A stretch of 64,000 nt of DNA from Alkalinema sp. FACHB-956 (GCF_014697025.1 NZ_JACJRC010000008.1:1-64000); one strand, 5' to 3'. Positions 27,678 to 36,961 are shown, numbered from the stretch's first letter. Notes: generated by a model from the sequence alone, not told the origin. Translations and numbers: made by a program.

Positions 27678-27810
27678 GCTCAAAAACAATGGAATAGTGA
27701 CGAGGAACTCTAGAGCGACGCCTTCTGGCAAGTCACTTTGTTACGGGTGAGAAGAGAAAGTGGCTAGGATGATTAGTGACTAGGGCGATTAGTGACTGGG
27801 ACGATCGGGA

Positions 27811-28173
27811 TCAAGACGATCGTTGACGGGTAATGTCGATCGTAATTTTTCCGCCAAAGTCAGGGATTGGGGCCGCAGGTTTGTGTAGTCGGACGCGCAC
27901 CTCGTGAACTTTGGGAAGCACCAGAATGCTATCCGCGATCGCCGTCGCTAACCGTTCAACTAAAGCGAACTTGGACTGTTTGACGATCGTTTTGGTTTGT
28001 TCAATCACCTGGCGATAGTCCAGCGTGTCGTCTAGATGATCGGTCTGTCCTGAGATTGATAAATCTAAGGCGATCGTTAAATCCACCTCAAACCATTGCC
28101 CAAGAACCGTTTCTTCTGGCAAAAATCCAGTGTAGCCGTAGCAGCGAATATTCGTCAGTTCAATTCGATCCAT
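27811..28173 (-). CDS. folB: Dihydroneopterin aldolase (FolB)
   Basis: A 120-residue folate-pathway enzyme that splits dihydroneopterin to hydroxymethyl-dihydropterin and glycolaldehyde. The blocks DRIELTNIRCYGYTGFLPEE, the YRQVIEQ segment, LVERLATAIAD and the final VRVRLHKPAAPIPDFGG are typical, with the conserved Tyr, Glu and Lys residues. ATG 28173 gives the normal family length; the frame is open upstream to 28257 but the extra residues do not belong to the family. No strong Shine-Dalgarno sequence is seen. Confidence 0.93.
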   Translation of the reverse strand: MDRIELTNIRCYGYTGFLPEETVLGQWFEVDLTIALDLSISGQTDHLDDTLDYRQVIEQTKTIVKQSKFALVERLATAIADSILVLPKVHEVRVRLHKPAAPIPDFGGKITIDITRQRSS

Positions 28174-28257
28174 GGAGTTTCTAGGCTGTAATGATGTCCT
28201 AATATTTTCCATTGGCATTGGCTGAAATCGTCTCCCAATCCAGCCTGAAATTGTCAC

Positions 28258-28284
28258 AAAAAAAGCCCAGAAATCTCTGGGCTT
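28258..28284 (-). terminator. Terminator of the Ycf66 gene
   Basis: GCCCAGA (28265-28271) pairs with TCTGGGC (28276-28282) around a 4-base loop. On the minus strand the stem leads into seven T residues (complement of 28258-28264). It separates ycf66 from folB. Confidence 0.9.
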
Positions 28285-28299
28285 GAAATTCTTAAGTAA

Positions 28300-29124
28300 C
28301 TAGGCTTCGTCCGCTGAAGGTCCCCAGCTTTCCTTGGGAGGTGGGGGTTCCACAGGCCGGAAATCGACATAATCCGCAGGCGGTTCATCGCTGGGCGATC
28401 GACGGGGTTTTACATCTTCTACCGGTCGCCGCCGCCGAGGACGAGGTACCTCAATATCGTTGTTGTCTAGAGTATCCATACCCCGATTATCCATGCCTCG
28501 ATTACTGCGATCGGGGGCGCTGGAACGGGATGGAATACTCCGGGGCGCGGGGGGTTCATCTTCCCAGCTGTTGGACTCGCGACGATCGCGGCGAGGTGTA
28601 TCCATCGTAGGCAACTCTGTGGGATAGTCATCATCCACCCGAGAGCGACGACGGGACGGTGGCCGATCTTCTAGATAGCGATCGCGCTCTGTGCGCCGAC
28701 GACTGCTGCGATCATCCAAATCATCGCGACGATCGCCCCGCACTTGGCGACGGGGTTCCCGATCGTCCAGTCCTCCCATTGCGCCATAACTATCTTCAAA
28801 CCCAGCCCGATAATTGCGAGGTGGCAAATCGTAGTCCCGAGGATTTCCTCCCGCTTTGGGGTTTGTATCCGGAGTCCGCTTGCCGATCGACTCAAGAATC
28901 AAGGCAATAAACATCCCTGTAAAAATCACCGACTGCAATGAGTGTTGCAGTGTTGCCCCTAGATCAACTAGCGACAAAATCCCTACAGAGAGTGCCAAAA
29001 AGGCATAGACCACATCCGAATCACGCTTGCAACCTGGCTTGAACCGCTCTAGAAAGAACAGAAAAACCGCAAACAAAATCAAGATGATGCCTAGTAGGAG
29101 TGGAACGGGAGTACCGAAATTCAC
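28300..29124 (-). CDS. ycf66: Ycf66 family protein
   Basis: A 274-residue protein. The N-terminal 80 residues hold two or three hydrophobic helices (VPLLLGIILILFAVFLFFLE, VVYAFLALSVGILSLVDLGA, SVIFTGMFIALILES) that match Ycf66, a protein kept in cyanobacteria and some plastid genomes. The remaining 190 residues are a highly charged, disordered Arg/Asp/Pro-rich tail, variable in the family. The function is not established; it is a predicted thylakoid or plasma membrane protein. ATG 29124. psbX lies directly upstream on the same strand, separated by a terminator. Confidence 0.9.
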   Translation of the reverse strand: MNFGTPVPLLLGIILILFAVFLFFLERFKPGCKRDSDVVYAFLALSVGILSLVDLGATLQHSLQSVIFTGMFIALILESIGKRTPDTNPKAGGNPRDYDLPPRNYRAGFEDSYGAMGGLDDREPRRQVRGDRRDDLDDRSSRRRTERDRYLEDRPPSRRRSRVDDDYPTELPTMDTPRRDRRESNSWEDEPPAPRSIPSRSSAPDRSNRGMDNRGMDTLDNNDIEVPRPRRRRPVEDVKPRRSPSDEPPADYVDFRPVEPPPPKESWGPSADEA

Positions 29125-29221
29125 AGTGAATTCCTCGTCAGGATGAATTGCTGGTTCAGCAAGAGTCTGTTCTATGTTAGCGACTTACTGGGGCCTCGGA
29201 ACGGGAAAATCGCTCCCATAC

Positions 29222-29265
29222 AAAAAACCTCAGCCCACGATCGATCCCGCGATCGTACACTGAGG
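29222..29265 (-). terminator. Terminator of psbX
   Basis: CCTCAG (29228-29233) pairs with CTGAGG (29260-29265), with an inner ACGATCG/CGATCGT helix between them. On the minus strand the structure is followed by six T residues (complement of 29222-29227). It lies between psbX and ycf66. Confidence 0.8.
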
Positions 29266-29335
29266 CTCATACGTAAAAGATTGAATGCCGGAGTAATCGG
29301 GACATCCCCTGACCACCCTAGCCAGATCAACTAGA

Positions 29336-29452
29336 CTATGAGCGAGAGATTTTATCTTGTTGGCTGACGAGAATGAGAGCAGCCAAAATTCCACCAACCA
29401 CAACCGCTCCGTACAGTAAGCCCCAGAAGAAATTTGCTAAAGATGGCGTCAT
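29336..29452 (-). CDS. psbX: Photosystem II reaction centre protein PsbX
   Basis: A 38-residue single-helix photosystem II subunit near cytochrome b559. The N-terminus MTPSLANFFWGLLYG is the conserved PsbX start, followed by a Val/Gly/Ile-rich membrane helix and the stromal end SQQDKISRS. The length agrees with the family (about 38-41 residues). It lies upstream of ycf66, with its own terminator in between. The gene is shorter than usual ORF-calling limits. Confidence 0.93.
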   Translation of the reverse strand: MTPSLANFFWGLLYGAVVVGGILAALILVSQQDKISRS

Positions 29453-29609
29453 AATTCGATCCCGGAATCCTTATAATTCAAGTTGTCTAAATTCTAGGGG
29501 TTTGCGGAGCTAGGAGCAAGAGGCAAGCCCTAAGGGGCGCGTAATTAGGTACAATTAAAGTTACAAAGCTTTACATTTCAGAACATTTACCAATTAGGAC
29601 GTGACAGGT

Positions 29610-29897
29610 ATGTCCATGTTAGAGATTGCAAATCTAGCCTTGGGAATTGGTCTTGGGGGCATGATTTTTCTCTTCATCTTCCGCATTGTGTTGACCTGGT
29701 ATCCCCAAGTTGATTTAACTCGATTTCCCTTTAATGTCGTTGTGTTACCTACTGAACCTTTTTTAGGGGTTACTCGGAAGGTGATTCAGCCGATCGGCGG
29801 CGTAGATATTACCCCTATTCTCTGGGTGGGAATTTTGAGCTTGGCACGGGAAATTCTGCTGGGCCAGCAAGGACTGATGACAATGGCGTTGAAGTAA
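29610..29897 (+). CDS. YggT family membrane protein (Ycf19-like)
   Basis: A 95-residue protein with two hydrophobic segments, FLFIFRIVLTWYPQVDL and the conserved FLGVTRKVIQPIGGVDITPILW. YggT/Ycf19 proteins are implicated in osmotic response, cell division or plastid nucleoid and thylakoid organisation. ATG 29610 has AGGA about 10 bases upstream; a GTG at 29601 would add three residues. The last codons and the stop lie in a 15-bp tandem repeat (29882-29926) that continues past the stop, so the present C-terminus may have arisen by repeat expansion. Confidence 0.9.
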   Translation: MSMLEIANLALGIGLGGMIFLFIFRIVLTWYPQVDLTRFPFNVVVLPTEPFLGVTRKVIQPIGGVDITPILWVGILSLAREILLGQQGLMTMALK

Positions 29898-29926
29898 ACG
29901 GCGTTGAAGTAAACGGCGTTGAAGTG
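29882..29926. repeat. 15-bp tandem repeat, 3 units, across the yggT stop
   Basis: AATGGCGTTGAAGTA, AACGGCGTTGAAGTA and AACGGCGTTGAAGTG are consecutive. The first unit contains the final codons of the YggT gene; the stop spans units 1 and 2. A second short repeat (AACGACGCAAAGG/A) follows at about 29944-29972. Confidence 0.9.
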
Positions 29927-30055
29927 AAGAACTAGGGCGGCGTAACGACGCAAAGGTAAACGACGCAAAGATAAAGGTGCGATCGTCCGCTGCCGAACTC
30001 CTCAAACAACTGGGCGATCAACTCTGGAAACGCCAATTGATGCCCGATCGTGCCT

Positions 30056-30096
30056 TACTCCGGCAATCGATCGGGGTCAATGCCCTGCGATATTAA
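30056..30096 (-). pseudogene. C-terminal remnant of a Uma2 gene (36-bp repeat copy 1)
   Basis: Bases 30056-30091 are identical to 30863-30898, the 3' end of the interrupted Uma2 gene. On the minus strand the frame reads HLISQGIDPDRLPE and stops, matching YLRSQGIDPDRLPE of the other copy with a few changes outside the 36 bp. The rest of this paralogue is gone. Confidence 0.6.
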
Positions 30097-30137
30097 ATGC
30101 GTTAAGCTGAGCATAACCCCTCCCTGAGGTTTCGCTG

Positions 30138-30848
30138 ATGACAATTTCAGCTACTAATCTCACAACCGAAAACCCATCTGTAGAGATCGCCAGTGACAGC
30201 GATTGGAAGGATGTTGTGGTGCCTCCTGGGGACTTATACAGTGACGAGCCACCCTTGGAAAGTTCTCTACATTTGCAGCAACTGGTACTGCTACTGAAAT
30301 GTCTCGAATGGCTGTGGCGCGACAGAACAGATTATTTCTGTGCTGGAAACCTCACGATTTACTATAGCCCGCGTCAACGCAAGTCAGAAGATTTCCGGGG
30401 GCCGGATTTCTTTGTTGTTCTGGGGGCTGAAAAACGTCCGCGTAAGAGTTGGGTTGTATGGGAGGAAAATGGTCAATATCCCCATGTGATTGTCGAGTTA
30501 TTGTCAGATTCAACGGCTACCACCGATCGCGGTTTCAAAAAACAACTCTATCAAGACACGTTTCGTACCCTTGATTATTTTTGGTTTGATCCAGAAAGTC
30601 TGGAATTTCAAGGCTTTCACCTAGTCGATGGACAATATGAAGCGATCGTCCCAAATGCCGCAGGGCTGCTATGGAGTCAACAGTTAGGATTGTATTTAGG
30701 TGTTTATGAGCAGCAGTTACGGTTTTTCACCGCGTCAGGGGAATTAGTTTTGACCCCAGAGGAATCCCACGATCGGCTAACGGAATCCCACGATCGATTG
30801 GCAGCAAAATTGCGCGAGTTGGGCGTTGATCCAGATGCATTAGGCTAA
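30138..30848 (+). CDS. Uma2 family endonuclease-fold protein (DUF820)
   Basis: A 236-residue protein of the PD-(D/E)XK Uma2 family, abundant in cyanobacteria and of unknown biological role. The family core is visible: GPDFFVVLG with the catalytic-type Asp at about residue 92, HVIVELLSDST with the Glu at about 120, and TLDYFWFDPES after it. The C-terminus is a charged coiled tail with the repeated ESHDRL. It is the only intact Uma2 gene in the locus and is flanked by the 36-bp direct repeats 30056-30091 and 30863-30898. Confidence 0.88.
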   Translation: MTISATNLTTENPSVEIASDSDWKDVVVPPGDLYSDEPPLESSLHLQQLVLLLKCLEWLWRDRTDYFCAGNLTIYYSPRQRKSEDFRGPDFFVVLGAEKRPRKSWVVWEENGQYPHVIVELLSDSTATTDRGFKKQLYQDTFRTLDYFWFDPESLEFQGFHLVDGQYEAIVPNAAGLLWSQQLGLYLGVYEQQLRFFTASGELVLTPEESHDRLTESHDRLAAKLRELGVDPDALG

Positions 30849-30861
30849 TCGATAAGTTGTC

Positions 30862-31560
30862 CTACTCCGGCAATCGATCGGGGTCAATGCCCTGCGATCG
30901 TAAATAGGCTTCCAATCGCTCCCGCTGCGCTTGTTCTCGATCGGCCCGTTCTTCCGCACTCAAGTAGCGATTACCCTTGGCATCAAACCACGTCAAAAGC
31001 TCTTTCTCAATCCCGCCGATCGTCTTTTGATAGCGTCCAATTCCCAATCCCACTTCCGGCATCCAGTAAGGCTCACCAATTTGCAGCCGATATTCGCCCT
31101 CAACTAATTTGTAGAGTTCAAACGGTTGATGCCTGTCCCGTTGCCAAAACTCCGGATTATAAATCAAGTAATATAAAACGCCCAAATTGGCATAGAGAGA
31201 GCGCTTCTCGTCATACTCATCCCCCGGACGATGGGACACCATTTCCAAAACAAAAATGGGAACAACCTCATTTTCTTCCCAGGTTGCATAGCTGCGACGT
31301 GACTTGCCACCTTTTTGGCGTTCAACCCCGAGACTCAAGAAGCCATCCGGCATGACGGGCACCCTCGGACTCACCCCAGTCGTGTGATAAATCGCCATAT
31401 CAGCCCCAAAGTATCAATCCATCCGATTGCCCCAAAGGCTCGTCAGAAGTAGCAGAAGTAAATTGGGCAATAGATTCTGATCTTCATTATCCACCGGCGT
31501 ATCATCCGAACAAGGTAATTCTTCGGTCGAAGGAAGCGGGTATTTCAGGTGGGCGGTCAT
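30862..31560 (-). pseudogene. Uma2 family gene interrupted by an in-frame stop
   Basis: The apparent 178-codon gene from ATG 31398 lacks the N-terminal third of Uma2. Reading upstream in the same frame, TGA at 31414-31416 is preceded by an open frame back to ATG 31560. It encodes MTAHLKYPLPSTEELPCSDD and then a Leu-rich helix like that of the intact paralogue. Around the stop the residues are NRMD(stop)YFGADMAIYHTTG, aligning with DRTDYFCAGNLTIYY in the paralogue. A single Trp-to-TGA change would explain it. The downstream part keeps the catalytic-type Asp (PDGFLSLG) and Glu (FVLEMVSH). A shortened protein from ATG 31398 could still be made but would lack part of the fold. Confidence 0.8.
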
Positions 31561-31903
31561 TATCGCGAACCAACTCCTGAAGTAGATGGGTAATACTCAC
31601 CAGTATAAAGTAGTCAATAATTCGCGAGCTCGATTGCTTCAGGCCGTCGCCCAGCCCTCCACAAACTTGGCTATCAACCCTAACAAGTATCAACCCTAAC
31701 AATGCTTGCACCGCGACTCTGGCAATCGATCGAGCTCAGTGTGATTGTGTTACGATCGACCTATTCTTGAAGCGATGACCCATGGGCATTCTCACGATTG
31801 ATGAACGGGGTCGGATGCCGTTTCTTGCTGCCTTAGGCGATCGCACCATCAGAGGGTGAACTGACTCGACATTGCCTCAAAAAAACTGACAATTAGCCAA
31901 ACT
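31561..31903. other. Spacer with a 16-bp repeat and an antitoxin-like fragment
   Basis: This stretch has two copies of a 16-base unit (CTATCAACCCTAACAA, GTATCAACCCTAACAA) at 31671-31702 and a 25-codon frame at 31783-31860 described separately. No terminator or RNA gene is seen. Confidence 0.4.
31783..31860 (+). pseudogene. Possible AbrB-type antitoxin fragment
   Basis: A 25-codon frame begins MGILTIDERGRMPF. The words TIDERGR resemble the start of SpoVT/AbrB-domain antitoxins, where a strand-turn-strand is followed by a Pro and a longer domain. Here it stops after 25 residues, so at best it is a remnant. No toxin is adjacent. Confidence 0.3.
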
Positions 31904-32143
31904 ATGGATGCTTTTTCCCTGGTTCCTCCCGCTTGGACAGAAGCGGCGGTTCATGCCCGTGGTTTCCAATGTCCAACCTGTGCTAAGTCCCCTCGGGAAG
32001 CCAAGCAAGTCTGGCTCAACCGTCGATCCCCCGTGTATACCGATGACGGTCGCAAGTATCAGGAATTTTATCAGTGTGATTGCACCACGGTTTGGTGGGC
32101 TTGGAGCACCGATCGGCCTCAGCCCGACTGTTCATCTGACTAG
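31904..32143 (+). CDS. Small Cys-rich hypothetical protein
   Basis: A 79-residue protein with a CPTC pair (FQCPTCAKSP, about residues 22-28), a basic middle (VWLNRRSPVY) and a second Cys pair in FYQCDCTTVWWAW (about residues 57-67). The spacing suggests a small zinc ribbon. I recognise no named family; the composition resembles conserved cyanobacterial hypothetical proteins. ATG 31904 is the start. It converges with the histidine kinase gene with only two bases between the stop codons. Confidence 0.6.
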   Translation: MDAFSLVPPAWTEAAVHARGFQCPTCAKSPREAKQVWLNRRSPVYTDDGRKYQEFYQCDCTTVWWAWSTDRPQPDCSSD

Positions 32144-32145
32144 GG

Positions 32146-33549
32146 TTAGCTTGCGATCGCTACAGGTTCCTGAAATAAGGGCACGGTAAACGTCACCGTT
32201 GATCCAAGACCTTCCCCCATACTGTAAAAATTAACTTCACCCCCCATTTCGTGGACTAACGTTTGAGAAATGGCCAAACCTAAGCCTGTCCCACCATATC
32301 GGCGCGTCAAAGACCCATCAATTTGACTAAAGGACTGGAAAAGGCGATCTTGCTTTTCTAACGACACGCCGATTCCCGTATCTGCCACTCGAATCATCAC
32401 CAAACCAGGGCATTCCTGATTTTGTACCGTCGTCTTTTTACGGACAAATTCGGTGCTGATGGTAATGCCGCCTTCATGGGTGAACTTGACCGCATTGCCT
32501 ACAAGGTTAATCAAGACTTGATAGAGCCGCTGGTAGTTGGCGTAGACAATCACCTCATCGTGGGTGCTGGGCATTTGCAGGTCAAAGGTGAGTCCTTTTT
32601 GCTTGGCGGACGTAGCCTGCGATCGCTCAAGTTGCTGGAGGACTTCGTTTAAGTTCACTGGACTGAGATCAATCTGGAGCTTGCCTGCTTCAATTTTGGC
32701 CAGATCCAACACATCGTTAATAATGTCCAGCAAATGCTCCGCTGACTTCAGCGCTTCTTCCAAGAATTCTCGCTGTTCCTCGGGATCGTCCGCCATTCCA
32801 TCCATGATCAACTTCAAAAAGCCAATCATGCCATTCAATGGAGTGCGCAACTCGTGGGACGTATTGGCCAAAAACTCACTCTTGAGCCGAGACGCTTCCT
32901 CCGCCCGCTCGCGGGCGTCTTCTAGCGCTTCTTGTTTCCGGACTAAGCTATGGTTGACCCGTTGCAATTGCTGGAAGAGGCTGGCATGGGCGATCGCGGT
33001 TCCAACTTGATCGGCCAATTCTTCTAAAAATGCGGTTTCGGCCTCTGTCCAAGGTTGGTTGACGTTGCAACGACAGAGAACAATGAAGCCATTGGGTTGA
33101 TCCTGGTGCCCCGTCGCAACAACGAGGCGATCGTAGAGCACATCTTCCAAGGGCACGGCATCCGCAATGACGCAACAATCATCCAGCAGGCTGTTGACTT
33201 CAAAATGCACTTCTGCCGGGGTGGGACGCAAACTGTCCAAGGCTTTTTGGAAACTAATATCTTGGTTGAAATCCACAACTCCATTGACCCAAGACCGTAA
33301 CCCTTCTTGATGGTATTCCGCTTCCACCCGCGCAGTAGATTGGCCCGAATCGATCGAGTAAATCAGGCAACGGCTAACTCCCAACGCCTGCCCTAGTCCA
33401 TCTACAGTCTGCTGATAGATGGTTTTAAGATCCAAGGTACGACGAATGCTCCAGGCAATCCGGGTTAGCAGACGATGGTACAAGTCTGGGCAAGTACCAA
33501 GATTCGTGGTGGACGACACGACACCGGGAGAATCGATCGGAGCTGCCAT
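32146..33549 (-). CDS. GAF-domain sensor histidine kinase
   Basis: A 467-residue soluble sensor kinase. Residues about 25-195 form a GAF domain (LDLKTIYQQTVDGLGQALGV to FLEELADQVGTAIAHA). A short coiled coil leads to the dimerisation domain with the phospho-accepting H232 (FLANTSHELRTPLNG). The ATPase domain has all boxes: N (INLVGNAVKFT), G1 (VADTGIGV), F (FQSFSQIDGS) and G2 (GGTGLGLAIS). No membrane segment or receiver is present. The partner response regulator is not in the window. The signal is unknown. ATG 33549 is the start. Confidence 0.92.
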   Translation of the reverse strand: MAAPIDSPGVVSSTTNLGTCPDLYHRLLTRIAWSIRRTLDLKTIYQQTVDGLGQALGVSRCLIYSIDSGQSTARVEAEYHQEGLRSWVNGVVDFNQDISFQKALDSLRPTPAEVHFEVNSLLDDCCVIADAVPLEDVLYDRLVVATGHQDQPNGFIVLCRCNVNQPWTEAETAFLEELADQVGTAIAHASLFQQLQRVNHSLVRKQEALEDARERAEEASRLKSEFLANTSHELRTPLNGMIGFLKLIMDGMADDPEEQREFLEEALKSAEHLLDIINDVLDLAKIEAGKLQIDLSPVNLNEVLQQLERSQATSAKQKGLTFDLQMPSTHDEVIVYANYQRLYQVLINLVGNAVKFTHEGGITISTEFVRKKTTVQNQECPGLVMIRVADTGIGVSLEKQDRLFQSFSQIDGSLTRRYGGTGLGLAISQTLVHEMGGEVNFYSMGEGLGSTVTFTVPLFQEPVAIAS

Positions 33550-33901
33550 GGCACAATCTTTTAAGGATGACTAATCAAACATTGTCAACTCTAGTTTGAG
33601 TAAGGAAAGTCCCTTGAGCAAGAGGGGCTTGAGCAAGGAAGTCACGCCTTTCTGATCTAAAGTTACATACATCTATCTAGTGTTAACTCAGAGTTGCCCA
33701 AAATGGCACATTAATCTGAGGACTCTGGAATCTGAGGCCCCTGAGTTTAGCCCAGAATACTGAACCCGATCGCAGAGTTTCCCAATCACATCAACAGAAA
33801 GTATTAAAATATCTTAAGCAATCTGCCCTGGTGGATTGTCTCCAGCTGCAACTATTTTGTTTGCCCTTGTTTTGCTTTCTCTTTGGATGCATTAAAGTCC
33901 T
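33550..33901. other. Divergent spacer between histidine kinase and lepA
   Basis: This 352-base AT-rich spacer holds the promoters of both genes. No hairpin, repeat of note or small gene was seen. Confidence 0.35.
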
Positions 33902-35722
33902 ATGACCGACGTACCCGTCAACCGAATTCGTAACTTCTCTATCATCGCTCACATTGATCACGGCAAATCCACCCTGGCCGATCGGCTCCTGCAAGACACC
34001 GGCACCGTGGAAGCTCGGGAGATGAAGGAGCAGTTCCTGGACAACATGGACTTGGAACGGGAGCGTGGTATCACCATCAAGCTGCAAGCTGCTCGCATGA
34101 AATATCGGGCACAGGATGGTCAGGACTATATCCTCAACCTGATTGACACACCGGGGCACGTAGACTTTTCCTATGAGGTTTCGCGATCGCTAGCGGCCTG
34201 CGAAGGAGCTTTGCTGGTGGTGGATGCATCCCAGGGAGTGGAAGCACAAACCCTGGCCAATGTGTACTTAGCGTTGGAACACAATCTGGAAATTATCCCG
34301 GTTCTGAACAAAATTGACCTGCCGGGGGCGGAACCCGATCGCGTCCGCGAAGAGGTGGAAGAAGTCGTCGGCTTGGATTGCAGCGACGCAATTTTAGCCT
34401 CTGCTAAAGAAGGCATTGGTGTACCCGAAATCTTGGAAACGATCGTTCGCAAAGTGCCGCCCCCCCAGGACACGATCGATCAACCCCTACGGGCTCTCGT
34501 GTTTGATAGCTATTACGATGCCTATCGTGGGGTGGTGGTGTACTTCCGCGTGATGGATGGCGTGGTCAATGTCGGTGACAAAGTCCGCTTCATGGCCTCC
34601 GGCAAGGAATATGTCATTGATGAATTGGGGGTACTGGCTCCAACTCAAGTGCGAGTTGATAGTCTCCATGCTGGGGAAGTGGGATATCTAGCCGCTTCGA
34701 TTAAAGCTGTCGGGGACGCTCGGGTGGGCGACACCATTACGATCGCCACGAAGGCTGCCCCCGATCCCTTACCGGGCTACGTCGAAGCCAAACCCATGGT
34801 CTTCTGCGGCCTCTTCCCCACTGATGCTGACCAGTTCCCCGATCTACGGGAAGCGCTAGATAAGTTACGGCTCAACGATGCAGCCCTCAGCTTTGAACCG
34901 GAAACCTCGAGTGCGATGGGGTTTGGGTTCCGCTGCGGCTTCCTAGGGCTCCTGCACATGGAGATTGTCCAAGAACGGTTGGAGCGGGAATATAACCTCG
35001 ATCTGATCACCACTGCGCCCTCGGTGGTCTATCGCGTCACCACGATTAAGGGTGAAGTGCTGCTGGTGGATAACCCCAGCCATTTACCTGACCCCCAGTA
35101 CCGCGAAAAAATTGAAGAACCCTACGTCCAAGTCGATATCATCACGCCGGAAACCTATGTGGGCACGTTGATGGAACTTTGCCAGACGCGGCGCGGGATC
35201 TTTAAAGATATGAAATACCTGACGCCGGGACGCACCACGTTAATCTACGAAATTCCCCTGGCGGAAGTGGTGACAGACTTTTTTGACCAGATGAAATCCC
35301 GATCGCGTGGCTATGCCAGCATGGAGTACCAGCTCATCGGCTATCGAGAAAATAATCTGGTGCGCTTGGACATTCTGATTAATGGTGATCCGGTGGATCC
35401 CTTAGCCACGATCGTGCACCGCGATAAAGCCTATGGGGTCGGTCGGGCTTTGACGGAAAAATTGAAGGAACTGATCCCACGACACCAGTTCAAAATTCCT
35501 ATTCAGGCGGCGATCGGCAGCAAAGTCATCGCCAGTGAACATATTCCAGCCCTGCGGAAGGACGTTTTGGCCAAGTGCTATGGAGGGGATATCTCTCGTA
35601 AAAAGAAATTACTGCAAAAGCAAGCTAAAGGTAAAAAGCGCATGAAGGCGATCGGTACCGTTGATGTGCCGCAGGAAGCCTTCATGGCAGTGCTAAAGAT
35701 TGGCCAGGAAAACAAAGGCTAG
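33902..35722 (+). CDS. lepA: Elongation factor 4 (LepA)
   Basis: A 606-residue translational GTPase that acts on the ribosome in initiation and back-translocation. The G1 motif AHIDHGKST, the RGITIK switch, DTPGHVDF (G3) and NKIDLP (G4) are in order at the N-terminus. The C-terminal LepA-specific domain with the basic end [18 protein letters not shown] is complete, so the protein is full length. ATG 33902 is followed directly by [15 protein letters not shown] hairpin follows at 35775-35810. Confidence 0.98.
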   Translation: MTDVPVNRIRNFSIIAHIDHGKSTLADRLLQDTGTVEAREMKEQFLDNMDLERERGITIKLQAARMKYRAQDGQDYILNLIDTPGHVDFSYEVSRSLAACEGALLVVDASQGVEAQTLANVYLALEHNLEIIPVLNKIDLPGAEPDRVREEVEEVVGLDCSDAILASAKEGIGVPEILETIVRKVPPPQDTIDQPLRALVFDSYYDAYRGVVVYFRVMDGVVNVGDKVRFMASGKEYVIDELGVLAPTQVRVDSLHAGEVGYLAASIKAVGDARVGDTITIATKAAPDPLPGYVEAKPMVFCGLFPTDADQFPDLREALDKLRLNDAALSFEPETSSAMGFGFRCGFLGLLHMEIVQERLEREYNLDLITTAPSVVYRVTTIKGEVLLVDNPSHLPDPQYREKIEEPYVQVDIITPETYVGTLMELCQTRRGIFKDMKYLTPGRTTLIYEIPLAEVVTDFFDQMKSRSRGYASMEYQLIGYRENNLVRLDILINGDPVDPLATIVHRDKAYGVGRALTEKLKELIPRHQFKIPIQAAIGSKVIASEHIPALRKDVLAKCYGGDISRKKKLLQKQAKGKKRMKAIGTVDVPQEAFMAVLKIGQENKG

Positions 35723-35774
35723 TCGATTTCACTGATGACTGTATCAAGCTTTCATAAATTATTCTGGAAGGGCG

Positions 35775-35810
35775 GACACAGGTAGCGACTTATGCTAGCT
35801 TGCCTGTGTC
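35775..35810 (+). terminator. Hairpin downstream of lepA
   Basis: GACACAGG (35775-35782) pairs with CCTGTGTC (35803-35810), with an inner TAGC/GCTA helix. There is no T-run after it, so it may be a 3' UTR structure or a weak terminator. Confidence 0.5.
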
Positions 35811-36001
35811 ATCGGGATTGATTGAGAGATTGCTGTAAAAGTTTTATCGCAGAGTGTCTGAAGGCAAAATTTGAAGGCAAAAACTTAGTCTTGTATCCAC
35901 TCCATCATGGGCGTTTCCAGACTCGCTTTTTTCGAGAGAGTTGACCGGATTAATGATCGGATGGACAGAATCTGTACTCACGACCCTTACAACGTACAAT
36001 T

Positions 36002-36961
36002 ATGCGAATTTTAGTGACAGGCGGCGCAGGCTTCCTTGGTTCCCATTTGATCGATCGGTTAATGGTGGCTGGTCATGAAGTGATCTGTCTTGATAACTTT
36101 TATACAGGTAACAAGCATAATGTTGGTCAGTGGCTCGGAAATCCTAATTTTGAGCTGATTCGCCATGATGTAACGGAGCCGATCCGCTTAGAAGTGGATC
36201 AAATTTACCACTTGGCTTGTCCAGCATCGCCAGTTCACTATCAATACAATCCCGTCAAGACCATTAAAACCAATGTGATGGGAACGCTCAACATGTTGGG
36301 GTTAGCAAAACGGGTAAAAGCCCGCTTTTTCTTGGCATCCACGTCTGAAATTTATGGCGATCCGGAAGTGCATCCTCAGCCTGAAGAGTATCGCGGGAAT
36401 GTTAACCCGATCGGGATTCGCAGTTGTTATGACGAAGGTAAACGGGTCGCAGAAACGTTGGCTTTTGACTACCATCGCCAAAATGATGTGGATATCCGAG
36501 TGGTGAGAATTTTCAATACCTACGGCCCCCGCATGTTGGAAAACGATGGTCGTGTGGTGAGCAACCTCATCGTCCAAGCTCTCCAGGGCATTCCCTTAAC
36601 CGTCTATGGAGATGGGTCGCAAACTCGTAGTTTTTGCTACGTCTCGGACTTGGTTGAAGGCTTCATTCGCCTGATGAACAGTGATTACATTGGCCCGGTC
36701 AACTTGGGAAATCCCGGGGAATACACCATTCTGGAATTGGCAAAAACGATTCAAGACATGATTAATCCCGATGCCCCCTTGAAGTTTGAGCCTCTGCCCC
36801 AAGACGATCCTCGCCGTCGCCAACCGGACATTACCCTCGCCAAGACGCAGCTTGGTTGGGAACCGAAAGTGCCTTTAAAGGAAGGCTTACACTACACGAT
36901 CGAAGATTTTCGGCAACGCTTAGGCGATCGAGTAGCGGCAGCAGCGGTCATGGGTCGATAG
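36002..36961 (+). CDS. UDP-glucuronate decarboxylase (UXS-type SDR)
   Basis: A 319-residue extended short-chain dehydrogenase. The NAD motif is [10 protein letters not shown], the catalytic Tyr and Lys are in YDEGK (about residues 145-149), and the block [10 protein letters not shown] is typical. It matches the UXS group, which converts UDP-glucuronate to UDP-xylose. The next gene makes UDP-glucuronate from UDP-glucose, so the pair forms a short pathway for exopolysaccharide or cell-wall sugars. ATG 36002 has no clear ribosome-binding site. The two genes are 292 bases apart, so they may have separate promoters. Confidence 0.9.
   Translation: MRILVTGGAGFLGSHLIDRLMVAGHEVICLDNFYTGNKHNVGQWLGNPNFELIRHDVTEPIRLEVDQIYHLACPASPVHYQYNPVKTIKTNVMGTLNMLGLAKRVKARFFLASTSEIYGDPEVHPQPEEYRGNVNPIGIRSCYDEGKRVAETLAFDYHRQNDVDIRVVRIFNTYGPRMLENDGRVVSNLIVQALQGIPLTVYGDGSQTRSFCYVSDLVEGFIRLMNSDYIGPVNLGNPGEYTILELAKTIQDMINPDAPLKFEPLPQDDPRRRQPDITLAKTQLGWEPKVPLKEGLHYTIEDFRQRLGDRVAAAAVMGR

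Noticed and set aside
29520-29560. NtcA site (GTA-N8-TAC) upstream of the YggT gene
   Set aside because: Candidate GTA/TAC pairs here have spacings of 6 or 10, not 8.
29977-30096. 39-codon plus-strand frame (AELLKQLGDQLWKRQL) after yggT
   Set aside because: It begins with GTG, and its last third lies over the 36-bp Uma2-end repeat on the opposite strand, so the match in composition is probably incidental; it may still be a remnant.
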